From positions 9,503,147 to 9,567,146 of the forward strand of contig OZ025220.1 in assembly GCA_964019055.1 (NCBI GenBank): DNA of 64,000 nucleotides, given 5' to 3'. Position 1 is the first letter of the stretch, and every line of letters begins with the position of its first letter. The DNA comes from Anthopleura xanthogrammica (lineage: Eukaryota > Cnidaria > Anthozoa > Actiniaria > Actiniidae). The notes below the pieces were generated by a model, which saw nothing but the letters and a program-made list of their open reading frames with translations, ran no database searches and was not told the origin of the DNA. Shown in pieces: positions 11,454-25,297 of the stretch. A program made the translations under genes and the position numbers.

Positions 11454-11850
11454 GGACTGGTCAGAAATTAGCAGGGGGGTAGGGGGTGGAGATTTGAAAT
11501 TGAGTGCCGAAAATGATGTGACCCTCCCTAGCAATAGGAATGAAATTTCCTGACCCTCCCTCCCCATGGGGTAGGCCTAAATGATGTGACCCTCCCTAGC
11601 AATAGGAATGAAATTTCCTGACCCTCCCTCCCCATGGGGTAGGCCTAAATGATGTGACCCTCCCTAGCAATAGGAATGAAATTTCCTGACCCTCCCTCCC
11701 CATGGGGTAGGCCTAAATTATGTGACCCTCCCTTTTTCACTGCCTATTTTTTCATGACCCTCCCTTTTCAGGGGCTCAAAAAGTTATGACCCTCCCCCTT
11801 TTTCCACCCCCCCCCCCCCCCCATCCCCCCTGCTAATTTCTGACAAGTCC
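11454..11850. mobile_element. 397-bp MITE with 26-bp inverted ends and 5-bp target duplication
   Basis: The terminal inverted repeats are GGACTGGTCAGAAATTAGCA... at the left and its reverse complement, with one mismatch, at the right. The target duplication is CCAAG at 11449-11453 and 11851-11855. The centre is three 68-bp tandem units and a C-rich tract. The superfamily is unclear: a 5-bp duplication fits Transib, but the ends do not start CAC. Confidence 0.88.
11513..11716. repeat. 68-bp tandem repeat, three copies, inside the MITE
   Basis: Units start at 11513, 11581 and 11649 with ATGATGTGACCCTCCCTAGC and are almost identical. A partial fourth follows. Confidence 0.95.
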
Positions 11851-12722
11851 CCAAGCAGATATATTTTTAGGGATTTTTACAGCTCTCAGCAAACACCAAA
11901 CAAATGTCAGAAAGGGGTTTACAGTGTTTTGATATCTCTTATGTTGCATAGATATCAAAAGTTTTCCAAATATGCAAATTAGCAACTGAGAAGGAGTCAT
12001 GTAGTTTACAACTTCACATGATAAATAATGTACTGGTTAAAACATACACATGAGCAAGGCTTTTTAAAAGTACTTACAATTAAAACAAAATTGTACCCAG
12101 ACAGCTCTTACAAATAAAATCACAAAAGTTGAAAACATGGCTGTAAGAGTATGGTATGGTTGAGTCAAACAACCAAATTTTTGAAAGTCCGAATAATTCA
12201 AATATTTGAGGATAATATAACTCAATTATGATTATGAAAACCAGATTAGCAAAAAATTTAGCTTTAATAGAGGTCACTTGCAGTTGAGAAACTTGGTATA
12301 AACAGCTTGAAGAACAATAGGGTTAAGTAAATGATGACATTTACTCACAATTGAAATGCTAAAATAATTGATAATTTTTATCCTTCGCCTTTTGACTGCG
12401 AAGAAAATATGCTGCTTAGCGACTATCGGAGCCATATAGATAAGTTTAACCAAGTTTCAAGTCATTTCCAATTTTCATCGATTTTCATCCACTTGAAATG
12501 ACTGGGGTTTTCAAAAGAAACTGTACATTTAACTGTAACACATAAATAATATATATTTTCAGTGCATGTATTATCGTTTATTCAATTCAGACTTTCGTGG
12601 TTTATTCAGTAATAATATACTAATGATGTGTTATTAATATTCAGTCAGAAACAAAAGTGTCTCCAAGTGAGGAAGCTTGTCAGTGATTTTCAAGATAGAT
12701 AAGGCAGGAAGACAGACAGTCT

Positions 12723-15168
<2,446 letters not shown>

Positions 15169-15329
15169 TTTAACTTCTACTGTGTCAAAATTTTGTTTTA
15201 AATATTATTTTTTTTAATGGAAAATGAAATAAATGTCTTTATTCAAGTGCCTAGTCTTTCTAGTGCTTTCTCACTAATTGGGGACACTTTTCACTCACAC
15301 ACACTACCACTACATTCAATATTCTATGC

Positions 15330-15545
15330 ACACAACGCTCACTCACATGTTGATTTTTACGGAGGGAGGAAACCGGAGAACCCGGAAAAAACCCTCGCAA
15401 CACTGGTAGGAGAGAACAACACATCAAACAAACTCAATTCGTATATGGTGTCTGCAGGGCTCGAACAGGTGACCCGAACCTTTGGGACCACAGTGGTGAA
15501 AGACGACGCGTTAGCAGCATACGCCACCCATGCAACCACAGTCTG
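15330..15545 (-). mobile_element. tRNA-derived SINE fragment
   Basis: On the minus strand the head has a B-box-like TGTTCGAGCCC and an A-box-like TGGCGTATGCTGCTAACGCG. It is followed by GTTTTTTCCGGGTTCTCCGG, a SINE tail motif common in invertebrates. A 115-codon plus-strand frame over it is not a gene. Confidence 0.6.
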
Positions 15546-15596
15546 TTTATCTTTTTATCTCTGAGCTTCTTCCCTTTGACTAACGAATGTTCTAAA

Positions 15597-15910
15597 ACGA
15601 AAGAAAGAGAGAAGGAAAGAAGAAATAGGGAAAGAAAGAAGTAAAGAAAGAGAGAAAGGGAAAGAAACAAAGAAAGACAGAAGGAACTGAAAAAAATACA
15701 GAAGGAAAGAAAGAAGGAAAGAAAGAAAGAAGGAAAGAAGGAAAGAAGGAAAGAAGGAAAGAAGGAAAGAAGGAAAGAAGGAAAGAAGGAAAGAAGGAAA
15801 GAAGGAAAGAAGGAAAGAAGGAAAGAAGGAAAGAAAGACAAAAGGAAAGAAGGAAAGAAGGAACGAAGAAAAAGAAAGACAGAAGGAAGAAGGAAAGAAA
15901 CGGAAAGAAC
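15597..15910. repeat. (GAAA/GGAA)n microsatellite
   Basis: Long purine tract of GAAA and GAAGGAAA units upstream of the cysteine-rich peptide gene. Confidence 0.95.
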
Positions 15911-16338
15911 GTAGGACTAAAAAAAAGAAATATTCACCTTTGTAGATCCTGCGTTTCCGTGAGTGAATCAAAATGTGCCAAACTAGTATATACCAGGCAT
16001 GTTATAAAAATAATTTCAACCCTTTAATTTGATTAATTATCTTATTAAGTATATTAGATCCCTTAAAACATATTCTAATGGTTCCCGATGGTGAGGTGAC
16101 GTCTTTTCGTGGGTAAATTAAAATAATTTATTGCCTGTACTAATAATAAATTACATGGTTAGTCTGTAGAATATTCAGACAAAACCCTATGGAGGAATTA
16201 GTTTTAAGCTAAGTGTTTGAAAATTACAGAAATAAACCTCATGCATTGAAACATATAAAAGAAAGAATAAATGAAGTGAGAAAAAAAGAAACAAACAAAC
16301 ATTGGGGCAGGGAGAATCAAAGATAAAATTTGAGAATA

Positions 16339-16568
<230 letters not shown>

Positions 16569-17275
16569 TGAAAGGTTAAATACAAATTAAATATCCTCAA
16601 GACAGATGACAAAGCTTCTTCTCGTCTTCTTTTTTTAAACACAAAACCAGATACTGACGAGCGTATATATGTTAATTATAACATGACCTTTGTGAGCACA
16701 CTGCAGCTGCCGGTAGAGTTTTGTGAGGTACCTTATGGCATACTCTCACATATTTCACAATATCTTTGATCTTTCATTCTATTTTTACAATGGAATTCTT
16801 TTGTGGCCCTCGTTAGCGTCAGTGTGAGGCCCTCCCAGGTTTTGAACAAATTACGAGCGAAATAAATCACTTAACTGTCAAGACTTCCACCTTAAAACTT
16901 TCTTTATCAATACCCTGAAACAACCTCTGAGGAGCTCCCCAGCTCGTACGTCCCTGCCCACGTCTGGGCTGATTTATTAATCATTTTGATATTACATTAT
17001 AATTAATTAATTATAATATGCTAAAATTTTTATTGATAGATAAAAGTATCATATATTTCTACAAAAAGCGAAGTATAAGCTACAATAGGTAAAACATGTT
17101 GGTTTAGCCTGGTCTCTTAAAGACTCTCGTTATAATTTACCGCGATGACTCGAGCTGCAAGCACACGTATAAAATATTTGATATATAATTGATATAAAAT
17201 CTAAAAAAAAGCGTTAGTGAATGAAATAGAGCTATTAATCAATCAATCAATCTTATGGAAAATGACTTCCGGGTA

Positions 17276-17425
17276 CAAAACGAAAAGCTGTTATATAAAG
17301 ATTTTTCTTATTTTTTCTTTATGACAGGAATTTTTGTTCAAGAATCATCGAGTACGTTTCTTGCTTTGTTTTAGCTGTATTTTTGAGCAGTTGGACCCGG
17401 AAATACGTCACAACCAAGCAACATG
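17276..17425. mobile_element. MITE-like repeat with ACTTCCGGG ends (copy 1)
   Basis: Starts ACTTCCGGGTACAAAACGAAA and ends GAGCAGTTGGACCCGGAAAT, so the tips are inverted. A second copy lies at 63806-63970, and internal pieces occur near 39850 and 54920 (GGATTCGTTGTCCAAAG). Confidence 0.65.
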
Positions 17426-17552
17426 AACTCATCAATCCATAAAACAAAACAAAAATTTTGAAGTCTTTGAATTTTATCTTAATTATTTTTTTGTTTTCAA
17501 CTTCGTCTTGTTTGTTTATATTTTCTTTTCTTTTCTTTCTTTTTTTGAGCAG

Positions 17553-17629
17553 GGCACTGGGTTCGAATGAATTCGGAGCGCAAAGGATTCCTGGGAAGGA
17601 TAGTCAGTCAAGCAGGAAACGAAAAGACG
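17553..17629 (+). CDS. Candidate orphan exon
   Basis: A 77-bp open stretch sits between a strong pyrimidine-AG acceptor (TTTCTTTTTTTGAGCAG) and a GTAAGT donor. It reads ALGSNEFGAQRIPGKD and then a basic RKRK. No partner exon was found on the plus strand, so this may be chance. Confidence 0.2.
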
Positions 17630-17907
17630 GTAAGTTTTATAGACTTTTTTATGACTATTTCCTCCTTTTTTCTCTTTTCTTTCTCGGGATATTAATCTAG
17701 TTTATAAGACCTTCCACTTCTTTGACTTTTTAGGCAATTTAAAGCACTCTACGATTATTCATAAGTACTTCAATCTAATATTGAAATAAGACAATATGCC
17801 TCATTTTTCTAATAATGTTATCCTTAGCTTATAGCTACGCATAGTTAGTAGAGGGGAACTATGACCTACTGCATATTTAATGTATTGTCGCTATGTTTTC
17901 ATCTCAA

Positions 17908-18106
17908 ACGAGGGTCCTGAAGGGCTAAAATGGGAGCTGAGATTCACCTTTTTGGGGCTGGGAAAATGGGATTTCATGCACTGGGACTGGGATTTAATCA
18001 TTTCTGGAATTTTGCAAAACCTCTAACTCTGACTCTATAACTCGGACTGAGATTTTGCATGACTGGTACTGGGATTTTGCAAACTTTCAAAATTTCAGGA
18101 CCCTCG
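17908..18106. mobile_element. MITE-like element, GAGGGTCCTGAA ends
   Basis: Left end CGAGGGTCCTGAA is mirrored by TTCAGGACCCTCGC at the right. The interior is degenerate repeats of ACTGGGATTT. Confidence 0.6.
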
Positions 18107-18204
18107 CAAAAGATGAACTCAGTGTTGTTCAGGTTATGTTTTGAAGGTAATTTAGTTAAAGCAGTAGTAGTTTGCTAGTGTCTACACAGGAAAGATAATC
18201 TTGT

Positions 18205-18470
18205 ATCAAGGGCTGATCCAGGATTTTTAAGAGGGGGATGACTGTTACAGGGGACCTCATGCGAATAGCACTGAAAACCCATAAACTGTGGGGAAATTAG
18301 TGACAAATTTGCTTCTGAAATTGATATAAATTAAGTTTGAGAACTTTAAGTAAATTGAATGAAAGTTTATCCAGATAAATGTTTTCAGTTATAAACACAT
18401 TTTTATTGTATTTGTGCGAAAGAGGGGTGACTAGTCACCTTCCTCACCACCCCTGGATCTGCCCCTGATG
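18205..18470. mobile_element. hAT-type MITE
   Basis: Ends GGGCTGATCCAGGATTTTTA and CCCCTGGATCTGCCCCTG resemble the CAGGGGCGGATCCAGG termini common in non-autonomous hAT elements. I could not see a clean 8-bp target duplication. Confidence 0.55.
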
Positions 18471-18551
18471 TGTAATGTTTTAGGATAGAGATATAAGAAC
18501 ACAGGCAACCCAAACATAAGGTTCATGTTGCATAGTTTACAAGGCAATGTA

Positions 18552-18682
18552 TGAAACTTAGGCCAAGTTTAAACATTGAATTTAACATGTGCCGAATCTA
18601 ATGCAAATGAATTCAAACAATAGGTTTTGCTCATTTGCATTAATTTTTGCACATGTGAAATTTGATTTCTAAACTGGGGCTT
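18552..18682. mobile_element. Palindromic MITE with TTAGGCCAAGTTTA ends (copy 1)
   Basis: Ends TTAGGCCAAGTTTAAAC and CTAAACTGGGGCTTAG are inverted, as are inner ACATGTGCCGAATCT and GCACATGTG blocks. A second copy is at 52399-52526. Confidence 0.7.
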
Positions 18683-18958
18683 AGAACAGAAATATAAAAA
18701 TACAGGCATCCCAAACAGGAAAAGTTTCAAGTAAAGAGCTGATGCTTCGTAGTGTTTTTGAACTGCTCTCTCCTTGTTTGGGTAGCCTGTGGTTCACTGA
18801 ACTCCTCACAGCATTCGCTTTAATCACATGGCAACCATATTAATTGAAACAAATAGGTTTTGAATCCCTTGGGTCCCCTTTCCCTCGCTTTAATGAGAAT
18901 AAACTTAACTGCCATGTGATTAAAGCTCATTTCAAAAACAAAAGCTCAGAATTCTATT

Positions 18959-21438
18959 CTACAAAAACAATAGTCCAAGCAAAGCACATGTCACAATAAC
19001 GATACCGCTGACCACAGGAAGTGACCCAGTGTTACAGATATACCCAGAACAACAATAAACATCACAGGCCAATGGGTAGTTTTTCCCTGTTCCTCCGCCA
19101 CAGTCAGGAATTGTCTTATCATTGCACATTTTTGCTGATGTACATCCTCGTGTGAATAGAGTGACTCGGCGACTTTCATATGCAGTGTCTACGGACTAAA
19201 TAAGATCATGTTTGAGTGTAAGAAACAGGAGCAGATCCAGAATTTCCAATTGGATCAGGTTCTGACTGACTGAATGACAACTGACTGACTGACTGACTGA
19301 CTGACTGACTGACTGACTGACTGACTGACTGACTGACTGACTGACTGACTGACTGACTGACTGACTGACTGACTGACTGACTGACTGACTGACTGACTGA
19401 CTGACTGACTGACTGACTGACGACTGACGACTCAGTCACTCACTCACTCACTCACTCACTCACTCACTCACTCACTCACTCACTCACTCACTCACTCACT
19501 CACTCACTCACTCACTCACTCACTCACTCACTCACTCACTCACTCACTCACTCACTCACTCACTCACTGGCTGACCAACTGACCGACCAACTGACAAGCT
19601 GACAAGCTGACTCAGTGACAGACAGACGTACATAATACTTACTGCTTTATAACAACGGTCTTCCCATGGTTTACAGGTCTGTACATATCTGGTCTTCATA
19701 CACATGGCCCATGACTCTGTACTTGAGCATGTGTAACACTGCAAGGCTGAACCTAAAAAACAAAAACATATTAGACCTTTGATGTTTCACATTTCAGGCC
19801 ATGTGTGAGATACCTCTATAAGCTAGATACCTCTATAAACAAAACAAAACAAAACAAAACAAAACACAACACAACACAACACAACACAACACAACACAAC
19901 ACAACACAACACAACACAACACAACACAACACAACACAACACAACACAACACAACACAACACAACACAACAACACAACACAACACAACACAACAACACAA
20001 CAACACAACACAACACAACACAACACAACAAAACAAAACAAAAAAAGAGGACAGCTACATGTAGTTGCACGGTCCCCTAATGTTCTTCATATATTTATTG
20101 TAAACTACCCTGGTTCCAGAGAGGCTTTTATATCATCTCGTACCACAGCTCGCCTTCGGCTCACCATTTAAAAGCACCTCTGGAACCAGGGTTATTGTAA
20201 AACAAACCTCTATTCAGTGGACACTCTTTATTAAGTGGACACCAGGTAAGGTCCTGAAGGTGTCCACTTAATAGAGATACCACTGTATTTACTGTAAAAC
20301 AAACCTCTATTCAGTGGACACTCTTTATTAAGTGAACAACAGACAAGGTACTGAAAGTGTCCACATAATAGAGGTATCATTGTATTTACTGTAAAACAAA
20401 CCTCTATCCAGTAGACACTCCTTATTAAGCAGACACCAGGAAGGCCCTGAAGGTGTCCACTTAATAGAGGTATCACTGTATTTACTGTAAAACAAACCTC
20501 TATTCAGTGGACACTCTTTATTAAGTGAACACCAGGCAGGTCCTGAAAGTGTCCACTTAATTAGGTACCATTGTACCAATGAGTTAGCCGTGCCCACGGT
20601 GGTTGTTCCAGGGTATTGATAAAAATCGAAGGTCTGCCCATATACTACATATTTGTCTTCTTAAATTCCGAACCCTTTTGCCAAGAAGACATAGATAGAA
20701 AGTCTCTCGATAATCATGTTATTATAAGAAAATAAATTTCATATCAGTCGTATTATTAAACCACCATAAAGTATAAGATACATAAAGCAAAAGAGCTACA
20801 ATTTTTTAAAATTAATTTTCGATTTAATTAGAGATAATGATACTAGTTACAATATATGTATGTATATGAGTTTTTGTATAGTCCCACCGACTGCCATGAC
20901 AAGTTAAAGACATATTCTTTACTACTGTAGCTTTAATTTCTCAGTTTTTTCTATGGAAGGTTATGTATTTGCAGGCAAAACGTTATAAGGAAGACTTAGT
21001 AAGATGTAAGGCATCATGTCCAAATGGCCGACTTACACGCGTTCACAAATATCCAAACACAAGAATACTATTTGAATTATGTTTGTATTGTCTTTGGAAG
21101 CATTGAGATCTTTGTAAAGTAATAAGTTATTTTACATGATTTTTGTCCAGATTTTTCAAGATTAATATGAAGATCAACCGCAGAGATACCTTAGTGGTTT
21201 AAGTGGGCAGTACTTGATGGAGTAAACCGATTTTAGAACATGCTTTAACTTGTCTAAAAGCGAGAACTATTGAACTGACGCTTTGAAACTTTTGGATAAA
21301 CCACTCACGTTTGCCGCCCAAAAAACAACGCGTTTCTTTACTGCAAAAAAAGATAATTCTAATCCTGAAAAATGGATAATTCTTACCTGCAGATATGATT
21401 GAAAGAAAAACGAAGGAAACCACGAGTTCTGTATGCAT
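18959..21438 (-). CDS. Single-LU GPI-anchored protein, copy 1 of a tandem pair
   Basis: Three exons. 21387-21438 encodes the signal peptide MHTELVVSFVFLSIISA and ends in phase 1. 19643-19752 (phase 1 to 0) encodes LQCYTCSSTESWAMC through DRCYKA. 18959-19195 (phase 0) encodes LFTRGCTSAKMC, CDVYCCSGYICN and a C-terminal hydrophobic tail ending GLLFL. The total is 399 bp, 132 residues. Ten-cysteine spacing and the CC-x4-CN motif identify a Ly6/uPAR three-finger domain; the tail predicts a GPI anchor. All donors are GTAAG and acceptors are pyrimidine-AG. The nearest relative is the gene at 23507-25297. The introns hold large microsatellites. Ligand and function are unknown. Confidence 0.85.
19269..19567. 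repeat. Compound (CTGA)n-(CTCA)n microsatellite
   Basis: About 38 CTGA units to 19420 switch to about 33 CTCA units from 19435. It sits in intron 2 of the LU gene at 18959-21438, close to both exons. Confidence 0.97.
19839..20040. repeat. (AACAC)n pentanucleotide array
   Basis: About 40 AACAC-type units with AAAAC edges, in intron 1 of the LU gene at 18959-21438. Confidence 0.95.
20106..20194. mobile_element. Short palindromic element, CCCTGGTTCCAGAG ends
   Basis: Left ACCCTGGTTCCAGAG is mirrored by CTCTGGAACCAGGGT. Similar CTTGGTTCCAGAGGCATTTT text occurs near 8510. Confidence 0.65.
20196..20575. repeat. About 95-bp tandem repeat, four copies
   Basis: Each unit starts TGTAAAACAAACCTCTAT (20197, 20291, 20389, 20485) and contains an internal inverted pair (AGTGGACACTC and GTGTCCACTTAA). 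Intron 1 of the LU gene at 18959-21438. Confidence 0.9.
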
Positions 21439-22035
21439 TTTTGTCGTCTAAAATCGTTAGAAATTCGCAAGAAACATAACAGTTTCTTCAGCAACCGATG
21501 CAGTGCTAATAATAAGCGTGTATGTTTGCTCACTACTCAAGTTTCTTCCTGTCAAGAATTGACCAATCAAAAAACGGCAACCATTTGGACATTTCTTTAT
21601 GTACTTTGGAACATCATATGTTGATGTTTAACAGAACCATGCATTAAAGAAATCAGCCAATAAGGAAATGTGTTTTATCGCAAAATGTCAGATTAGATGA
21701 CATTTTGGAGTGCAAAACCTTCTCGGTATGTATAAAGTAGGGTATCACGTTTTTCTAGGAAGGATGCTTTCGAATTCCTAATGTCACGACATCGTAAGCC
21801 AAGAAAAATCGGCCTTAAATCTGATGTTGATTCTTTTGGGTCTGTTTTCGACAACATCTTGTGATTTGTGATTTGCTTTAGTGAGTTTGTTGATACTTTT
21901 GGATTCTAGACTATCTAATGTCAGTTCACTGAATGTTGTTTTTTTTTTTTTTACCGAGAGTGTTTACACTACAATCAACACCAACAGTACTCTATTACCA
22001 CCACCATAACAACAACAATGACAACATCAACCATC

Positions 22036-22307
22036 GGGGGGGGGGGGGGGTGGTACTTCGGATCGTTTCATACGGGGATGCTCCGCCCGGACTCTCGACC
22101 CCTTACCCTTTTATATACCAAATTTTTAGCAAAAAGGTACCCCTTTTATGTACCTTTGAAGAAAAGCTACCTTTTTATACCAAAACTCACAATTTCCACC
22201 CCTTTTCTATACCTACGCCCTGAAAAAAGTACCCCTTTCGGGCGGAGCATCCCCGTATAGTCCAATATATGGAGTACTCTCCACCCCTCCCCCCGGGAAA
22301 CCATCTC
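22036..22307. mobile_element. MITE with poly-G tips and GGATGCTCCGCCCG subterminal inverted repeats (copy 1)
   Basis: A G run at 22036 is followed by ATACGGGGATGCTCCGCCCG. Near the right end is the inverse, CGGGCGGAGCATCCCCGTAT, and then a C-rich tip. Copies occur at 58254-58549 and, truncated, at 61128-61172. Confidence 0.8.
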
Positions 22308-22660
22308 CACCACCACCACTGCATTACCACCACCGATAACAATAACAAAAGTCACAACATAGAACCATTCAAGGGGTAAAGTTGAGCCTTCTTGAAATGA
22401 AATTGAGCCTGCTATGTCAAGAAGGGAAGGGTCCGTTTAAGTCTGTAAAAAAGACTATATTATAAAAGTGTAAAACCATTATAAGTTCATAGTTTTCTTA
22501 AACCTTTTTAGAAACATGATCAATCGATACTCAAGAACATTATATTTTATTAGATACAAACCTGAGATAGTTTTATATATGACTAGTTTAGTATTTGTTG
22601 GTAATTTAAGCTTATTTATGGGAACGTAAGATATTCTACTGAAAAGCCTTCAATGGTTTT

Positions 22661-22826
22661 ATAGAGGGTTTGTACCATCACGTGATGGCAGCCATGAAAG
22701 AAGGCAGGAACAATTGAATCTGGTGTAATATGATTTACATGAGAAAGAATTCAGTTTCCCAGAGGAAAAAGACTGTTGTTGTACCTCCTGTCATGGCTGC
22801 CATCACGTGATGGTGCAAACCTGTAT
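22661..22826. mobile_element. TA-flanked palindromic MITE, CACGTGATGG ends (copy 1)
   Basis: TAGAGGGTTTGTACCATCAC at the left is mirrored by GATGGTGCAAACCTGTA at the right, with CATCACGTGATGGC in both arms. TA dinucleotides flank it as in Tc1/mariner-type MITEs. Other copies: 27585-27744 and, partial, 46018-46096. Confidence 0.75.
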
Positions 22827-23135
22827 ACTAGCGACCGAAAATAACAGAGTAATTTTTTTTTCTGATAGCTCATTTCATTTTCCTGTTCCATTTTTACACT
22901 GAACGGACTCACTTTCCCAAAGTGCTTTGTGAGATTTGGTGCACATTGCCTATTTGCTGTATACAAGAAAATACAAGTGACAAGTGGGATATTCCATAGT
23001 GTGTCACGAGAAAGTATTGTATAACTATTTAATCCTACGCCATAGAAAACTAGAGTATGATGGGAAGAAAGAGTGAAATACCATCGAATATACAACTACT
23101 TTCCTGCGTTCTGATTGGCTGTATTTTCGATGGTA

Positions 23136-23268
23136 TAGACCCCTTACACGTGACGTCAAAGCAGCTAAATTTGGAGGACAAAACAAAAGAATTTCGATCT
23201 CCTGAGAAGTGGAACCTATGGTTTTGTCTTCCAAATTGAGCTGCATTGCGAAGTGCTGCAAGGGGTCA
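23136..23268. mobile_element. TA-type MITE, TAGACCCCTT ends (copy 1)
   Basis: Inverted ends TAGACCCCTT and CTGCAAGGGGTC enclose mirrored CTAAATTTGGAGGACAAAAC blocks. Related copies lie at 32871-32977, 41968-42074, 45579-45698 and 56704-57002. Confidence 0.75.
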
Positions 23269-23506
23269 GTTGGACGTTAAGATATACGTAAAAAGAGTTT
23301 ATAAAGTGATTGTAATTACAAGTATTATTGCTGCAAATGTCAAGACGACAATTCGCATACAAACGTAGAGGATGTGCAGACGTTTTTCACTCGTCTTTCA
23401 CCGGAAAACATCTCCATTAGAGTAGGCCGGGTTGAAAAACGTAAATTTCTCTAAAAAACACTCATCTTTGCATGTCATTCTATTTTCAATCAGAGTCTGA
23501 CGTTTT

Positions 23507-25297
23507 CTAAAGAAGCAGCAGTCCCAGTAAAGCGCATGTCACGATAACAATACCGCTGACCACAGGAAGGGCTCCAGTGTTACAGATACGTCCAGCACAA
23601 CAAAAGACGTCACATGGTAAAGGTTGATCCTTCTTTGGGCCGGCTCTGCAGTCAGGCATGGATTTGTCATAGCATAACTTGGCTGATGTACAACCACGGG
23701 TAAAACGGGTGAGTTTTTTACCGTCATAGGTTGTGTCTACGGACTGAAAAATAACAACAATAGTTTAGCTATTACTTATAAACTTTTCTATATACCGTAA
23801 TTTTGTTCTGGGATAGAACGCCTTTCTATTGAGCCTCTGACTGACACGGGTGATTGAGTAGTCCCTCCCTTCTCCACACGGCTTTTCCGAAGTTTGATAA
23901 ACCAGGTGAATTGTGGTATAGCGTGGGTACAAGGAACACCATTTTCTAAGGCAGGATAGTTTTCCCCAAGCTATACCAGAATGCATCAGAGGCATGGTGA
24001 ACAAAACATGTTAGTACCACCGTGATTGCTATCCCAGAAAAGAGCAATTATAACACCTTATAAGACATGATGAACAAAACATGTTTGTATCCAAGATAGA
24101 CCAGAATGCACCTTTTTCCCTATCCCAGGTCTAGCTTTGATCAACACCATATAAGACATGATGAACAAAACATGTTTGTACCCAAGCTAGACCAGAATGC
24201 ACCTTGCCATCCCAGAAAAGAGCAATTAAAACACTTTGCAATGCATGATAACCAAAACATAATTTACTCAAACTAGACCAGAATGCAGGTAGGATAGGCC
24301 GACAGATAGATAGACAGACAGACATGATACTTACAGCTTTGTAACATCGGTCTTCCCAAGGTTTACATGTTTGAACGAATCTATTCTTCATGCACATCGA
24401 CCATGACTCTGTGCTACCACAAACGTAACACTCAAGGGCTGATCCTAGGAAGCATTAGAAATGAGAGAAAAATACTCAATAACCTAATTCGATTTAATTT
24501 CACGGACCCTAAAAGGAAAAGAAAACACGACATCTCGGAAGTCAGAATTCGAAATAAGTTGAAAAATTTTTCGATGAAAATTATTGATATACATACATAC
24601 TTACTTTATAGAAGCATTCCCCTATAGGGTTTTTCAATGTCCATTACAAACGAATATATAGATTAAAATGTCTATTAAAACCGATATCAGCATCTTGAAA
24701 GTTTCTAGTAATATTTCTCATGTCTTCATGGTTCTGTAAAATCCCAAGGAATATTGAACGATATACTTACAGGCTTATGGAAACGAATTTTCAAACAGAC
24801 GTACTACACAAAAGTATGTTTTTATTGTCTTCAAAAATTGTTATTTAGAGCGTTCGCTGTAAACATAGATGATGTAGCGTCTTTTGAAACGAATTTTCAA
24901 GCAGACGTACTATACAAAAGTATGTTTTTATTGTCTTCAAAGGCTTTATATAGAGCCGTTCGCCGTAAACATAAATTATGTAGCGTCTTTTGAAAACTCT
25001 GTCCAGATTTTTTGAGGTAACTAGTAAAATCAACCACAATTATTACTTGTGTGGTTTTAGTGGTATTACTTTCTCGAGTGAAGCGATTTTTGAACGTGCT
25101 CAAACTCGTCTAAAAGCGAAAACGTATGATATAACGCTTTGGATGGATACCTGATTCGTGATTTGCCGCCCAAAAACCATGCTTATTTGAGCAGACAAAA
25201 GCCATTTTTAACTAAGATAAAACTCGTAAAATGCGTAATTCTTACCTGTGGAGATGAGTGAAAGAAATACGAAGGCAAACACGAGTTCTGTATGCAT
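23507..25297 (-). CDS. Single-LU GPI-anchored protein, copy 2 of a tandem pair
   Basis: Three exons with the same lengths and phases as the neighbour at 18959-21438. 25246-25297 encodes signal peptide MHTELVFAFVFLSLIST. 24335-24444 encodes LECYVCGSTESWSMC through DRCYKA. 23507-23743 encodes RFTRGCTSAKLC, CDVFCCAGRICN and the hydrophobic tail PVVSGIVIVTCALLGLLLL. The total is 132 residues. The promoter side is duplicated too: 25287-25500 matches 21428-21640 closely. The last 25 residues are nearly identical between copies while the loops differ more. Predicted secreted and GPI-anchored; function unknown. Confidence 0.87.
23997..24292. repeat. About 85-bp tandem repeat, three to four units
   Basis: Units carry ACAAAACATGTTTGTACCCA and CTAGACCAGAATGCACCTT. 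They lie in intron 2 of the LU gene at 23507-25297 and match the dispersed repeat at 14530-14720. Confidence 0.8.
24779..25012. repeat. About 115-bp tandem duplication
   Basis: The block AAACGAATTTTCAAACAGAC through GATGTAGCGTCTTTTG is repeated once with few changes. Intron 1 of the LU gene at 23507-25297. Confidence 0.85.

Larger units (their letters stand above)
11170..11950. repeat. Direct duplication, second copy split by a MITE
   Basis: A unit with TTTTTGTGTCA, TCACGYCRCT and AAATTCC followed by GGATTTTTACAGCT and AGCAAACACCA occurs first at about 11176-11310. It occurs again starting at about 11365, interrupted at 11454 and resuming at 11856. The first copy therefore shows the empty site of the inserted element. 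Confidence 0.8.
16570..18955. other. Repeat-rich region with no certain gene
   Basis: Holds several MITE-like elements, listed separately at 17276, 17908, 18205 and 18552, and one candidate plus-strand exon at 17553-17629. Nothing else codes convincingly. Confidence 0.6.

Noticed and set aside
15217..15564. 115-codon plus-strand frame
   Set aside because: Lies across a minus-strand tRNA-derived SINE.
22018..22260. 80-codon frame rich in Pro and Thr
   Set aside because: Lies inside the GGATGCTCCGCCCG MITE.
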